In this document: positions 24,290-35,204 of the stretch, piece after piece
Layout of the letters: each line of letters begins with the position of its first letter
Position numbering within the stretch: position 1 is the first letter of the stretch
Position numbers and translations under genes: made by a program
Notes under the pieces: generated by a model
The model's database searches: none
The model's input: the letters and a program-made list of their open reading frames with translations, nothing else
Told to the model about the DNA's origin: nothing
Assembly (NCBI RefSeq): GCF_000499845.2
Contig: NC_023755.2
Location: 7,074,847 to 7,138,846, forward strand
Direction of reading: 5' to 3'
From: Phaseolus vulgaris
Taxonomy: Eukaryota; Streptophyta; Magnoliopsida; Fabales; Fabaceae
DNA length: 64,000 nt

Positions 24290-26165
24290 TTCATTTTTGG
24301 CCCCTTTTTCTTTTGAGTTAATTTTGGTCTTATTAGCTTCAGGGTTAATTTTGTTAACAAAGGGTCTTAGTTATATAGTTAGATTTTTATCAGGATTCTG
24401 TGGTGCAGGTTAAATTACCTTTAGGCTTTTGGTAGATTTGGCTCTCCTATCAGGTAAGGGAAGCTAGTTTTAAATTGCCAATAGAACCCTAGGCTAGAAA
24501 ATCTGGATGGGGGGTGACATGGTCACCAGTTTCAATTTTTCTTGCAGGATCTCTTGTTTTTGTGTAGATTGGAAATTGTTTGAGATTGAAATGAAAAGTT
24601 TAGATATAGTAGATGGTGTAGAATGTATATAAGTTTGGAATTGAATGAATTACTGAATGTATTTGAAAAAGGTTTGTGATGATTTTTCTTGACAATTTCA
24701 GAGCATATATTTTGATTATTTCGTGATGATTCAGTTTATGAACTAAAGATTGTGTGACAATTTTTAAAGTAAATTGAGAGTTGATTATTTGGAGAATTGC
24801 TATGTTGATTGTAATATGAATTCTGGTGATTTTGAGAAAAATTAGTTGTTGGGTTTAACAATTGGTGATCAAACTTTAATTTTCATGTTGTGGCTTCCCC
24901 ATCCTTTTTATTAAATAATGTTGGATACGTGGTGCTAGGTATATGTAAAGTAAAAAGAAGAACATTTATTGTTCATGCTCTTTTCTTTCATTCTGTAAAT
25001 GTTATACAATGTTGGATAATACTTTTCTTTTCTCCTTTTGTAATTGGAGTAACAATCTTGCAATAATTCTAAATATTAAAGTATTACAATACATGTTGGA
25101 ATTAGTTCTTGCTTGTGCAAATTTGAAGAAGTTGAGAGCTGTTGGATATAGTTGCAGTCGAGAGATAATTTTCTTTCATTCTCCTTTTATTGTCTCTCTT
25201 TTTGGGTAGTAAAACTTGATGTTATTTAGATACACTTTGGAGCCCTTTTGATTCAAGGCATTTATATGATTTGTAAATGAATTGTTGTGTGTTTTGGAAA
25301 TTCTAAAATTTGGAATGATTTGATTGTTTGATGTTGGAGATTGTGATATTTAGAATATGAATTTTAATCAAAACATAGTATTTTCAGGAAAGAAAATACC
25401 GTGTTAAGATTGTTTAGGATGTGCATTGACTAGGGATTCGTCTAGAAGGAGATATCCTGATTCTCCTGAGATAATGGAATCATATAGATGAAATTATTCA
25501 GGTGGTGAGAGTCGAAGGAGGTTCATATGAATGGGTAAGTTGTTTGAAAGATAACTAACTTGACTTGTTATATGAGTTAACTCTGTCATACTAGGAGAGA
25601 TATGATATTGAGATTCTTTATGCGCATAGCTGTGCGGATTTCCCAGTGAGATAGTATGACAAGTGCAGATCTCTGAGTTTAAGTCAACGCACGAGTCTTC
25701 CGGAAGTAGAGTCAAGTATCTATGTGTTGTGAGTCAGTAGAAGTCTGACATATGAAAGATGAATTTTATGAAATGTAATAGACACTTGATGGTTTGAGAA
25801 ATCATATGAGAATTGATGAATTATGCTTATTAATTTGAAATTTAAATTATATCAAAACTTTTTATATGGATAACTTACCCTGTTATTTGTTTGTGTTTGT
25901 TTCTTTATCTGTAATGGTCGTGTTTTACACAAGAGCATATGAGATTGCAGGTAATAGAGCTCCTTAGTGAGCAGCTGGAGGATGAGATAGTTTTATTTGA
26001 ATGCTTTGTTTTGTTGTTAAAACTTTTGATGTATATATTAAATCCCTATGAAGAGGGATATTTCTTTTGAGATACACATATGAGAAAGTAGTATACGTTA
26101 TTTGTAATTAGATATTGCTTGTTTTACTTTTATTTCATTATATATGGGTAAAATTAAGGATGTTA
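24290..26165. other. Possible LTR-derived sequence between repeat copies
   Basis: No coding region. The part from about 25440 to 26165 has the feel of a legume gypsy LTR: a middle with AGCTGTGCGGATTTCCCAGT, GTGCAGATCTCTGAGTTTAA and GTCTTCCGGAAGTAGAGTCA, and an end AAATTAAGGATGTTACA. It sits between members of a dispersed repeat. I see no target duplication or primer site, so the assignment rests on remembered resemblance. Confidence 0.3.
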
Positions 26166-26167
26166 CA

Positions 26168-26640
26168 GATGTAATTTCTTTAAGGTACAAGGTTAACTTG
26201 ACATCTTGATGTGGGCATGGGGAGGATGAATGCGTTATGAACATTCTTGGGGAGAAGAGGAAAGGGATTGGAAAATAAATATTTTTTTAAGGTTTGTTAC
26301 AGAGTTTCTTATCTTATTATTCTTTTTTTTCTTTTCATTATTATATTTCTCTTTTTAGTTTTACGTTAGTAACAACCAATCAAAATTAGTGATTCGATTC
26401 ACCAGAATGATGACGTAATTGCTTTAAGGTACAGAGTTATCTTGACATCATTGTTGATATGGGCATCTACGGAGAGGATGAATGCGTTTTGAATACAACA
26501 TTCTTGCGGAGAGGAGGAAAGGAATTAGAAAAAAAATATTTTCTTAAGGTTTGTTACTGAGTTTCTCATCTTATTCTTCTTCTTTTTTTTATTTTCATTA
26601 TTATATTTTTCTTTTTTAGTTTTATGTTAGTAACAACAAA
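26168..26640 (+). repeat. Two tandem copies of a repeat of about 237 bp
   Basis: Copy one (from about 26168) and copy two (from about 26405) share GTAATT-CTTTAAGGTACA, GTTAACTTGACAT-like text, GGAGGATGAATGCGTT, AACATTCTTG, TTAAGGTTTGTTAC, a T-rich stretch and GTTAGTAACAAC-AATCAA. The non-coding unit also occurs in part at 24186. Confidence 0.7.
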
Positions 26641-26649
26641 TCAAGATTA

Positions 26650-27690
26650 GTTATGTTTATTGTGTTATAAATTTAAATTTGTTTAATATATTGTTTACTG
26701 CAACTTAATTATTAAAATAGTAGGTTAAAACTCATAAATAAAGAGAGAAAATATTTTTATCTTATTTTTACTTAGTAATATTTGATATTTAAAATATATG
26801 AATACACATAATAATATACAATATAATAATAAATAAAAAAATGCAGATGCACAGGCGCTTTGTCGTCTGTGTTTCCGCTAGTATACATAGTGTTAATATG
26901 ATACATATAAACTTAATTACTTTACAATCTTAGAATGGGAAAATAACCATTTTCTCATTGCAAATGACAAAAATAAATAGGTCATAAAATGGCAAACCTT
27001 AAATCAAGGTATAGTTATAATACATCAAATGCATGACCCCGTTCACCAAACTTGAGTAATCGTATCTGAAGCACATTGTTCTCAATTTCCCATGTCTCAA
27101 TTCCTCACAAAATATGCAGGTTAATAATTGATATCATAGGCACCTCAGAAATACCAAGTTACATGAGTTATAATTATACGAATAACATGAGTATTATTTT
27201 AGTCTTTGACCAATAAGGTACGATCTTCAATTGTCTAATGATAAATAACATAATACTTAACAAGGATATCACTAAACATTAATCCTTTAAAACTTACCAA
27301 GCAAAACTTGTTTCAGTGTGATTGATAAAACCCACCCAATATTTTCTTAACATGAATTATATTGAAAGGAAGTAAACAAAGTCCCAAGAAAACTTTCAAT
27401 TCAGTGTGGCCAACCCTTGGCTAATTCTCTATTTTAAGTTATCAAAATTATATACAGTTACATGGAAATTAAGCAAATACTCTATAAATCTGAATTATGA
27501 AATAATGTTTGAGGGTCATATGGAAAACTAAAGGCTTAAAAATAATAAAAAATCTTTAATTCAAGACCAAAAGTCATGTGATAGTGCCCAAAGAGAGAGG
27601 GAGAAAGAAGCAACAATAAATTCTAAAAGTAGAAGAAACCACCAAAAGTAGAACGTACTATATCTATCGCATTAACCTCAGTCAACGAAA
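26650..27690. other. AT-rich spacer
   Basis: No gene or bounded repeat recognised. Confidence 0.5.
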
Positions 27691-27705
27691 CCCCCTTCCC
27701 TTTCC

Positions 27706-27958
27706 ATGGCCAGCGACCTCAACATGCATCGTTTTGTCAGACACACCTATCATGTCCTCTCTGTCACGCTCTCCAACGACTCAGTCATCTCCGAGGCTGC
27801 TGACGACGGCGCATTGCTGAAGCGTTTTTGCAACCTCCAGACACGATGGTTACATGAACGTAGTGGCGCTTCCTACAGATGGATCGGTTATCGCGAGTGG
27901 CAGCACGGATGGGGTGGTGAAACTGTGAGACATGGAAGGAGGCATTAATCTACATCAT
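27706..27958 (+). pseudogene. WD40-repeat gene fragment
   Basis: An open frame begins MASDLNMHRFVRHTYHVLSV in a suitable ATG context and runs 80 codons to 27948. In its second half another frame reads as a WD40 blade: DGYMNVVALPTDGSVIASGS, then TDGVVKL, a TGA where the family has Trp, then D. So there is one frameshift and one nonsense change (TGG to TGA type). The N-terminal RFVRHT...VLSV text also resembles a WD40 strand. Only about one to two blades are present, against the seven usual for the fold. It is a truncated copy of an unidentified WD40 gene, or possibly a short novel gene in the first frame. Confidence 0.45.
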
Positions 27959-27959
27959 G

Positions 27960-28390
27960 GCTTGAGTTTTTGTCCCTCTCCAAGTATTTGTTGAGCATTT
28001 ACAAAAGAGTCGTTTTAGCATTTGAAAGAAAACATTCCTACTAAGAGACACAAGGATGCTTCTCTTTCTTTGGCTTTCTTTTTATTCTTCAAAAACAATT
28101 TCTCTCAAGAAAGTTAAAAAGAGAAAGAGAATGCATGGAGGTTAATGAAGAAGTAGGAGCGGTAGTTAACAGAAAAGGTTACATGTGGTAAAGAGAATAA
28201 TGGATCTTCAAAATTTAAAATTCAAAACTACTCTTTCAATTCAAACTACCCCTCCACATATACCAAATGTTTTAGAAAAAATAGGAAATGACACAATACC
28301 CATAATACTCAAATAAAACCAAATATTGGTATAAGGATAAAATAGAAAAAAAAAATTGAGAGTAGTTAAAGAGGGGAATCTCCTTTATAT
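27960..28390. other. Spacer
   Basis: No gene recognised. The first 100 bases may still belong to the WD40 gene copy. Confidence 0.45.
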
Positions 28391-28393
28391 ATA

Positions 28394-28720
28394 GGTATAG
28401 ATTATTATAACAATATTAATAATATCAATTTTAATAATATTAATAGTACTAATTTTCATAATATTAACAATTTTAATAATAATATAAATAATATTAATAA
28501 AATTATTAGTAATATTAAAAATAAAAAAATACTAATAATAATAATTTTAATAATATTAATAATAATAATCTTATTAGTAATAATATAAATAATAATATTA
28601 GTAATATTAATAACAATATTAATAATATTCATAATAATAATATTAATATTAACTCTATATTAATATTATAATAATAACTCTATATTATTATTATTATTAA
28701 TATTTTAATATTGTCATTCA
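28394..28720. repeat. (AAT/ATT)n low-complexity block
   Basis: About 330 bp of imperfect AAT/ATT trinucleotides with interruptions. Confidence 0.85.
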
Positions 28721-28870
28721 ATGCCAACATAACAAATCCAAAAAAACTTTTATTATTTTGTTTTATAATTAATAAATATTTTACTTTATTATTCAACGGT
28801 TCCTTGTGGGTTCGATATTCGTCCTTAGGGACACATTATTACTATTGACAACAAGGTGTACTTGTCGTAG
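28721..28870. other. Possible gypsy leader fragment
   Basis: Contains CAACGGTTCCTTGTGGGTTC and ATTACTATTGACAACAAGGT, wording I associate with the untranslated leader next to the primer site of legume gypsy elements. Memory-based, no structure visible. Confidence 0.25.
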
Positions 28871-29400
28871 AAAAGTCATCAATGCACTCCTTGGCCTTTA
28901 CTTATAGCTTTTTTCTTTCATCATTTGGAATGTGAACAAAGGCTATGCATCTAAATACTCTCAAGTGGTTGAAGGATATTTTCTTCTTGTACCACACTTC
29001 CTCTGGAATCTCTTCATCTAGAGATCTTGAAGGTGTTAGGTTTATGACCATCCTTGTAGTAAAATTTCACCAGTCTTCTTACAAGAGATGCTTTATTTCT
29101 TGGAGTTTTCTTTAGAATCATATATTCAAGTTTTGATCGCAACTCATAAGAATTTGTGTATATGGACACATGCTCAAACAAACTTCTATCAATATATTTT
29201 CAAATCATTGCAATAACTATTTGATTCAAAAGTTCTCAATCTTTGTCACTTACTTTTGCTTTGTATTTGTAAGAAATAGGCTCATGCATATCCTAACAAT
29301 ATAAGTGATCCTCCATCATGGACTTCTAGTAGGAATAATTGTCTGCTGTCAACTTAAACATGTCTCCATCAATAATGACTCCTTCCATCTTGTATAAGAA

Positions 29401-29416
29401 CCAAGCTCTAATACCA
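29401..29416 (-). other. Primer binding site (tRNA-Met type)
   Basis: Minus-strand TGGTATTAGAGCTTGG, one base downstream of the LTR end. Differs from TGGTATCAGAGC at one position. Confidence 0.7.
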
Positions 29417-29417
29417 T

Positions 29418-30036
29418 TGTTCGAAAAAATAGAACTAATTCTCCCTCCTTTGTGTAGATACAAAATGGACACTTATGAAAGCAATAAACAGAAAAAAGAA
29501 AATAGAACAACATAGAATAATGATACTGATAATTTTTTACGTGGGAAAACCTCCTCAACTTGAGAAGTAAAAACCCACTGAACTTAGTCCAAAAAATGTC
29601 TCAATTGTGAAAGTATGATTACAATATTTGTTTCTCTCACTTTATGAGGATAACACTTAATCTCACCTAACAAAAATCAAATACAATGTCTCTCTAGCCT
29701 CTCATTATGATTTCTAATGTCACATTATGGTGGATATTAATTCTCTCATTTACTCTTTATGTTGCTATTCTCACTTGCTTGCATTTCTCTTCCTCACAAG
29801 TTCTCTTTATATAGAGAATGAGAGAAAGATTTCTTCGTAAAGAAATAATAGATAATTAATGTTTGTCACATTTTTAAGATACTTTGAAAAGATTATTTTC
29901 AACTTTCTAAGTTGAACTTCATAGTCTTCAAGAGATGTATAATTCCAAGACATTGAAATGTCCATCATTAAACATATTCAATAGATCAATTATCAGAATT
30001 TATTGTTATGTCTCCTTTAATGTGGAATTTCCAACA
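29418..30036 (-). repeat. LTR of the minus-strand copia derivative
   Basis: 619 bp, TG...CA on the minus strand: starts TGTTGGAAATTCCACATTAA and ends TTTTTTCGAACA. Holds a TATATAAAGAG promoter-like box near 29804-29815. Confidence 0.65.
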
Positions 30037-30039
30037 ATA

Positions 30040-30825
30040 TTAAGGTTGATTGTAGATGGGACTTGCATGTTCTTGGTGGAGGGATCAGGTACGTTTTATC
30101 CTTCTCTTCTCATATTGCTCCACTTGGAAGTCACTCATTCACCTCAAACTTTCCACAAGGTAGGTCTCAACGGCTACATCTACTTTTGCAATCACTATTA
30201 GAAGTATTATTCTTCTAATAAAAATGATCATATAAATCTTCCCATCAATAAACTAATTTAATACTCTTTCCTGTTCTTTATATAAATTCTTTATCTTTTT
30301 CTAAAAAATATCGTTTTTATTAAAAAAAATACTCATTTTTAGATTAACAGATGCTAATTTTATACTTTTTATTTATGTAAAATTTTAATAAGATTTTTAT
30401 TATATTTTTTAAGGAGTGAATGTATTTATTCGCTTTATCAACAATATATTATTCATTATTAAGAAAAAAGCATCCTTTATATCATTAGGTAAAATAATTC
30501 AATTCTATAGAATTTTTTTAAATATTAAATTTCTAACATTATTAATTGAAATTATTAATTAACTTAATTGTTTTTTAGCTGGATAAATTAAATATTTTCT
30601 TTTATATATAGAATCTTGGAAAGCACAATCTTTCAAATCACAACTTTTAACTATTATCTAGCTTTTGGCTTTCTATTCTTTCAAAAGAAACTTTCAACTG
30701 GTTAATCATCTATTTTTTCAATCATAAGAGTATATTTGCATAAAGCTTTTTACTTTATAAAAGATATTACTGAAAAATGGAAGTTTTTACTAAATAAAAG
30801 GTAATATTTAAGTTCCAATTAAAAA
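30040..30825. other. AT-rich spacer
   Basis: No gene recognised. 30037-30200 is less AT-rich and may be more retroelement sequence, but I cannot place it. Confidence 0.45.
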
Positions 30826-30827
30826 TA

Positions 30828-31187
30828 TATATACACTATAAAAATTTATTAAATAAAAATTAATTTTAAAAAATAAAAAATAATTAATTATTTGATTAAA
30901 TTGGATACTATTTTAAAAATTAAATAAATTATTGATATCTAAAATAGTTTATAATATTAATAAATATTTATTAATTAATATTTCATTAGTTATTAAGGTT
31001 GGTAATTAAAATTTTGTAACTAATTAAATATTAACTTAAAAATTATTTATTAATAATAAATATTACTTTAGATATTAATATTTTTTAATTTTTAAAATAG
31101 TATTTAACTTATTTAATATAATAATTATTTATTTTTTTATTTTTAAAATTAATTTTTATTTAATATTTTTTTATAATGATATATATC
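30828..31187. mobile_element. Fold-back MITE, copy 1
   Basis: About 360 bp that is nearly one long inverted repeat: the left arm has ATTAAATAAAAATTAATTTT and the right arm AAAATTAATTTTTATTTAAT. Inner arms have TACTATTTTAAAAATTAAAT against ATTTTTAAAATAGTATTTAA. It shares text with the copies at 46210 and 55423. There is no coding content. Confidence 0.65.
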
Positions 31188-31189
31188 TG

Positions 31190-33935
31190 AATATATAATA
31201 AGAATTTTTGTTCTGTAATAATCATATAATATTTAAATTCTTAAACTTCCAAATTGTTTCAAAATTGCAATGCACTCTCCTCTACGTTATGATTACTATA
31301 TAAAATAATATTAAAATGTAATATAAATATATCATATCTCCTCCTTTCATTTTTCTCTTTATATTAAAATAGGTAATATTTATCCTTTAAATTATAATAA
31401 ATCAATGATTAAAAATTATGTCAGAATTCGTTCTCTCGTAAATTTTATGTGATGATGAAGCATTGTAGTTAGTTTTGTTTTACTTCTTTAAGTGAAAGTA
31501 ATTTTATCTTATAATAATATTTAAAATAAATGACTTTTAATAGTTTATAACGTTTACACTTTCTAGGTATGTTATTATTGTCAATGTTAATTTTTAACTA
31601 TTTTATATTTAATATATATTTGTCTTTATAATGCGTAAAAAAATAGTATTTTATTTTTTAAAGTAAAATAAATTTATTATTATTTAAAATACATAAATCA
31701 ATATAAAAATTTATCTCGTTTATTCAAGTATGTTATCTTTATTTTAAATTAAATTAAAAATATTCTAAGAAAATATATAAGATTATTAGTATATAATATA
31801 CAGTATGAAAATATAAAAAAGTAAACACTAGAATAATTAACTTAAAAATCAAACGTTTAAAATTAATTAAAATTTAAACTATAAATAATTCAAAATGCGC
31901 TTTTATAAGTGTTCACAAATAATTTTGGTGATCACTGTTGTGTTCACTGCCGTGGTTGATAATTGCATAGTGAAGATGTGATCCTCACTTGAACCAAAAA
32001 ATAGATGTTCCCTCATTGTCAATAATTCATTTTTATTTTTAAATATTTCTTAATCAAACATTTTTCTACCAAGATGTTAAACAATATTTGATTTCAACAT
32101 ACTAAATATTTGTGTGAATATCATCTAATCATAGATAATATATGATCAAAGATTGTTTACTATAGTTTAAAACTGGCCAACAATTCAATTATGAATCTAA
32201 TCTATTCAACAATCCACTTAATTATGAATTTAATATTAATATTTTAGTTTACTAAAATTAATATTATATAAAGTAAAAATTTGTAAATAAATCAATATTA
32301 TTCATAGATTATTTACTAATAAAATTGTGTAAGTGCTCTGAACATAAGTAAGTATTATCTACGAGCTTCAGTCTGGTAGATAATTCTATATATTTTTTTT
32401 TATTTTTTTTTTGGTATTATTTATTATTTATAATATTATTCTTTAACTTAAAATGATAATATATATTATTTTATTGTTAAAATAAGTTATAGATTAAGTG
32501 TTTTGTTTTTTGAAAGGTGTTAAAAGTATTATTTTAGTTTCTATAATACATATTGAGATGGTATCTTTTAAAATAAAAACCTTTCACACAGTAAAAAAAA
32601 AAAATAGATGCAAGATTTTAACATTTATTTGGCTTATAAGCATGTATGGCAAAAAGTAGTAGGTAGGTCAAGCATGCAGGGTAGGTATATAGCCTAATTT
32701 AGATAACAAATTTTACGAAAGTCTACCTCAAAATTTCTGGCCAATATCCACAAGCTGCAGTAACCATCATTTAAAACGCAATTAACTAATATTAAACGCA
32801 ATTAATAATTTCTCCTACATATTTAATTATAAAATATAGAAAAAAAATTATCCTCTCTTATGAAGCATTATTATATTTTCGTTTCCCTTTTTTATCGTAG
32901 GAAAAACTCTTTATAATTTATAATTTTATCTGGTTAAGATAAAGCTGTCACATTATGTATTTGTTATTAAATTAAAAGACACAAATATATTTCACGGTTT
33001 GTATCGAAAAAACTAAATAAATAAACACATAAATTTTTAATAAAATATAAAAATATATTAAATAACTATTTTAAAATGCTAACGGGAAAAAATGCCTAAA
33101 GGAACGTTTTACAAGTGTCCAGATATTAGGAATTAAATAATTTTTATAAGGTCAAAAAATGAAAGTGTACAATTGTAATATTATTTTATAGAGTTATTCC
33201 AAATAGAGTTGGCTTTAAACTTTTTTAGTCGTTATAATTATAAAATGAGTGAATTTTAATTTTTATAGAATATTTTTATTTGTTTTTCATTCTTGGAAAT
33301 TGTAATATTATTTTAAATTTTAATATCGATTTTAAATAGATAAATAAAATTTATTGTGAAGAAATAAGTTTAAAAGTCAGTTCAATCTAATTATATTTAT
33401 TTATATTGCACACCTAACAAATTAGATAAAGTAGTTCAAATCAATTTAGATTACAAATTCTTTGACCTAACCTAATTCGTTTTACTAATTATTCTGACGA
33501 ACCTATTTGGTTAACTCCAACTATAACATTATAGACTAACTTTTGTTTTAGCATAACGATAAATGATTTTAAAAGTCTTAAAAATAAATTTAAAATATCA
33601 CAAATATAGCATAACCATACCAAGAATAATATAAATTATTATTCTTACTCAAATCTCAAGAGCCCTTAAAACATGCAAGAAACTACAATTTACATAATAA
33701 ATTAGAATCGTGTAGGAAATATCTAACCTTCGACAAGTTTAAATAAAATAATATTATTTGTATTATAACTTAATTAAGTATGCTGAATTTTGCTTAATAA
33801 CATATCAAATTTGATGCAAATCTCCGTTACGAGATTTGTCAATTTGAGATTATATATTTATAAATAATTTGGTATACCAGGTAATGAGATAAGTTAAACA
33901 AATTTTTATTAAAATAAATTATAAAACTTTGATAT
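31190..33935. other. Long AT-rich spacer
   Basis: 2.7 kb without any recognisable gene, RNA or bounded repeat on either strand. Confidence 0.5.
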
Positions 33936-33939
33936 TATA

Positions 33940-34065
33940 TTAAAATGTAAACTTTAAATTTAACTTAATCTTATAAATTAATTCATAAGATAAAATTTAC
34001 ATTTACTTATATATTATGAAAACGTTCTTATCTTTAATTCATGTGAGATTTTTAATAGTAATTTT
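33940..34065 (-). repeat. TRIM-like LTR
   Basis: Matches the receptor-kinase intron LTR in the same orientation, with TAAACTTTAAATTTAACTTA, ATCTTATAAATTAATTCATA and TCTTTAATTCATGTGAGATT. No primer site seen. Confidence 0.5.
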
Positions 34066-34171
34066 TTTTAAATACATTATCTCATAGTTACTTTTTAAGA
34101 TAAGAAAAAAAAATATGTTTTTTTTTTCACTATAACCAATTTTTTGTTTTGATATTTAGGAGTATAATAGG

Positions 34172-34507
34172 GGAACTTTTAGTTTCATGAAATTTGAGGT
34201 TCGGGAAATATGTTTATGATGTTTAGTTTAACTTTTAAAAACTAATAATATTCCTAGGAAACAAAATTGATTACAAATAAAGTTAAGTCAAATTTTCCAC
34301 AAAATCATTCCTATGAAAGAGGTTAGAAGCTAGTAACGTTTAGTAAAAGAGAAACTTTTAATTTCCTAAAAATTTGAGGTTCGGAAAATATGTTATCATA
34401 TTTAGTTTATCTTTTAAAAACTAGCCTTCTTATTAGGAAACTAGGTTTCTATGAAATGGAGTTTAGTCAAACTTTCCAAAAAACATTCCTAGGAGAGAGG
34501 TGAGAAT
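34172..34507 (+). repeat. Two tandem direct repeats of about 178 bp
   Basis: Copies start at about 34172 and 34350. Both have ACTTTTA-TTTC, AAATTTGAGGTTCGG, AATATGTT, CTTTTAAAAACTA, AGGAAAC, GTCAAA-TTTCC and ACATTCCTA-GAGAGGT-like text. Non-coding. Confidence 0.65.
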
Positions 34508-34837
34508 TTTTTTTTTCAAATTAAAATAGAAAATGTATTGAAAAAACAATACCATCTTACACTTATTAAATTCGATATATTAATAAATTAAAAAAAAATT
34601 AGTAAAAAAGAGAAAACATATTATTATTTTATTTTAAGAAAATTCATGTGAATATTTTCCGTAATATTTTTACCAACCAAACACATTTTAGTTTTTTATA
34701 GGAATTAAAATTTCTAGGATTTACGATTTTCAGGATATATGATTCTTGGTTATGAAAAAGAGTTTCTATAGTTGTATGTACCTTTTTTGAGGCCTCAATT
34801 GCATGGTTTATGGGTTTTGTAGTATACCAGAAGACCG

Positions 34838-35198
34838 TTTCTTCCTCCACCTCCATATCTTCTTCTGCCACCTCCATACACAACATGAAAATACATTTTT
34901 GTTCTTCTTATGTCACTCCCATATAGTAGTTTCCGGATTATGTAATTCAGAAACTCATTTGAAAAAAGACTTCCGGATTACATAATCCATAAGTTAAATA
35001 AAACTTCCGGATTATGTAATCCAGAGAATAATCATGCATCTGAAAAATGACTTCCGAATTATGTAATCCGGTAGCTAATTACAAATTTGAAAAATGACTT
35101 TCGAATTATGTAATCCAGAATATTATAAAGGGGCAGTTTTGGAAATTTGAAAACTTATGGAAGTGAGAGAAGAAGGTATGGAGGTGCAGGAAGAAATA
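34838..35198. mobile_element. Fold-back element with inverted ends
   Basis: The left end (GTTTCTTCCTCCACCTCCAT, 34838 on) and the right end (ATGGAGGTGCAGGAAGAAAT, about 35178-35197) are inverted copies over about 38 bp with few mismatches. Between them lie five near-palindromic motifs. Size about 360 bp, no coding capacity, so a MITE-like element. No target duplication identified. Confidence 0.6.
34931..35119. repeat. Array of five near-palindromic GGATTATGTAATCC-type motifs
   Basis: Motifs begin at about 34931, 34971, 35005, 35052 and 35100. Core CCGGATTA-TG-TAATCCGG has 6-8 bp inverted arms around a TG or CA centre. The second copy has CA, so it is in the opposite sense. Spacing 34-48 bp. 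Variants change single bases in the arms (CCGAATTA, TAATTC). Confidence 0.8.
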
Positions 35199-35204
35199 GT
35201 CGTA

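Larger units (their letters stand above)
28876..30036 (-). mobile_element. copia deletion derivative: LTR, primer site, gag joined to integrase
   Basis: On the minus strand: an LTR (30036-29418), a primer site, a gag start at 29388 (MEGVIIDGDMFKLTADNYS) and gag text with several stops (MMEDHLYC; KAKVSDKD; KYIDRSLFEHVS; KKTPRNKASLVRRLVKFYYK). The sequence then switches near 29041-29050 to the end of a copia integrase (TPSRSLDEEIPEEVWYKKK, LRVFRCIAFVHIPNDERKKL). The zinc knuckle, protease and integrase catalytic core are missing, so an internal deletion joined gag to integrase. RT, RNase H and the second LTR are absent on the low-coordinate side. Confidence 0.75.

Noticed and set aside
34931..35119. 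Regularly spaced short repeats resembling a CRISPR array
   Set aside because: Plant nuclear context, spacing irregular (34-48 bp), motifs in both orientations and inside inverted ends. A transposon explains them.
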